DNA of 64,000 bases from Hyphomicrobiaceae bacterium (GTDB lineage Bacteria > Pseudomonadota > Alphaproteobacteria > Rhizobiales > Hyphomicrobiaceae). The stretch spans positions 186,001 through 250,000 of the forward strand of contig JAWKWE010000005.1 of NCBI GenBank assembly GCA_041397645.1, read 5' to 3'. The notes below the pieces were generated by a model. It made no database searches, was not told the origin of the DNA, and was given only the letters and a program-made list of their open reading frames with translations. Of the stretch, positions 63,103 to 64,000 are shown in pieces; position 1 is the stretch's first letter, and the number at the start of each line of letters is the position of its first letter. The translations under genes and the position numbers were made by a program.

Positions 63103-64000
63103 TCAGTTGATCTCATGCCACCGCTCGATGAGGCTTTGGAGCCCCTGACAAACAACGTGCTTTTCGAGTTCGGGTTGCCTCAAAAGTCCCGATTGCGAAT
63201 CAGCCGCAGTAACCACGCTCGCAGCGTTAATGGTCGCGGCTTGCAATGCGTGCTCGAAATCGCCGCTGCATGCAAATAGTCCGGAGAACGTCGAAACAAA
63301 CGCATCTCCTGCTCCTGCGGTACTTGCTACGGGAGCTTCGACAGGTGGACAAAATAGCGTTTCGCTCTTGAGGCCAACGTATGCGCCGTGACGACCATCG
63401 GTTAACAATATGGTACGCGCACCAAGGTCGCGAAGGCCAGCGATTAGCGCACGCGCGACATCGCTGCGTGAGCAGTCCGGCCTCTCAGCGGCTGCCAACC
63501 CTGCCGCTGCAATTCTTCTCAGAGTTGCGTTCTCGTTGCCGGCCAATTCGGCAACGGCTTGGCGCACGAACGTTTCCGCTTCGAGCCGATTGATGGCGAG
63601 GATGTCTATGTCTGGAAGCGCCTTCCAAAGATCGACAAAGCGCGAAGTGATCTGACGTATGCCGGGGTTGACAGACAACCTTGCCGTTTTGGGTCGGTAG
63701 CGGATGATCTCAGGTAAAATATCGGCGGACTTTCCGCTTAACGTCGATACATAGACGAGATCCACATCAAATGTCGAGGGCTTCAAGTCGTGCGCGCGCA
63801 GCAACGTATTGGCGCCCCGGAATGTGAAGATGGCCGCGTTACGATCGTGCGCGGAAATGATTGCGGAAGCGCCCGTCGGGGCTTCATCTGTCGACAACAG
63901 CGCATCGGCGGAGATGTTTTCGCTGACGAGTTTCTGACGCACCAGATCGGCACGTGGATCGGTTCCGAGTTTGGCCAGAATTGACGTATTGAAACCAAGC
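63103..64000 (-). CDS. PfkB family carbohydrate kinase (5' end outside window)
   Basis: The frame stays open to the window edge, so the N-terminus is missing; 298 codons are visible. Upstream residues LGFNTSILAKLGTDPRADLV match the N-terminal PfkB signature region. The second PfkB signature with the catalytic base is present: VASTAGAGDAFVSTFSGLF (GAGD). The segment RTILLTDGRHGAY is typical of the ATP-binding side. The sugar substrate (ribose, fructose, adenosine or other) cannot be told. It precedes the GT20 gene in the same direction, with a ~130-bp gap. Confidence 0.88.
   Translation of the reverse strand, partial: LGFNTSILAKLGTDPRADLVRQKLVSENISADALLSTDEAPTGASAIISAHDRNAAIFTFRGANTLLRAHDLKPSTFDVDLVYVSTLSGKSADILPEIIRYRPKTARLSVNPGIRQITSRFVDLWKALPDIDILAINRLEAETFVRQAVAELAGNENATLRRIAAAGLAAAERPDCSRSDVARALIAGLRDLGARTILLTDGRHGAYVGLKSETLFCPPVEAPVASTAGAGDAFVSTFSGLFACSGDFEHALQAATINAASVVTAADSQSGLLRQPELEKHVVCQGLQSLIERWHEIN

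Noticed and set aside
1..64000. CRISPR array, insertion sequence or prophage
   Set aside because: No regularly spaced repeats, transposase or phage structural genes were seen on either strand.

Overview
The window looks like a chromosomal segment from an alphaproteobacterium of the Hyphomicrobiales, possibly Hyphomicrobium-like; I could not run a database search. The supporting signs are a SigF/NrsF sigma/anti-sigma pair with a Caulobacter-type SigF promoter, the EpmA/EpmB/EF-P set, a class II DAHP synthase, two SPOR-type proteins, a malyl-CoA-lyase-like enzyme and a malonyl-CoA decarboxylase. I saw no tRNA, rRNA, insertion sequence, prophage or CRISPR array. Most of the window is dense core genome.

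Layout. 1-643 is the N-terminus of a secreted, probably RTX-like protein cut by the window edge. 1.0-3.0 kb holds nrsF, sigF and a DUF3307 membrane protein. 3.1-9.8 kb is an envelope or secretion region: a large Cys-rich secreted protein, divergent from an ECF sigma / anti-sigma / subtilase operon. 9.8-13.2 kb carries EF-P and its lysylation enzymes (epmB, a GFA-family gene, epmA, divergent efp). 13.4-23.3 kb has a NodU-type carbamoyltransferase, a DUF2339 polytopic protein, a possible papain-like peptidase, malonyl-CoA decarboxylase, a zinc metallopeptidase and a SPOR-like protein. 23.7-40.6 kb is mainly housekeeping: glmU, glmS, SPOR/TPR protein, DUF502, gph, a gabD-type dehydrogenase, rpiA, DUF2059, gor, SDR, class II aroG, uspA, nadE and gltX. 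40.7-41.8 kb is a CoA-ester lyase.

42.0-52.6 kb is accessory: an AA5-type copper radical oxidase fused to three lectin-like domains, PPK2, a coupled NTF2-like/GNAT/nitrilase operon, a decayed 2OG-Fe(II) oxygenase pseudogene, a host-attachment-type protein, YjbQ, a Gre-like protein and an SDR. 52.7-60.7 kb is a heavy-metal-type RND efflux operon (adaptor, pump, DUF3240, two small proteins) divergent from a regulator / histidine kinase / second regulator operon. Four 11-bp-phased repeats lie between them. 60.7-64.0 kb holds a membrane-anchored trehalose-6-phosphate-synthase-like protein and a partial PfkB sugar kinase.

The best candidates for something under-described are the oxidase/lectin fusion with no signal peptide, the membrane-anchored GT20 enzyme with a sensor-like extracytoplasmic domain, the RND operon with its phased operator and overlapping small genes, and the large secreted protein with tandem two-Cys modules. 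Start sites were re-chosen from ribosome binding sites and gene overlaps wherever the longest open frame looked too long.
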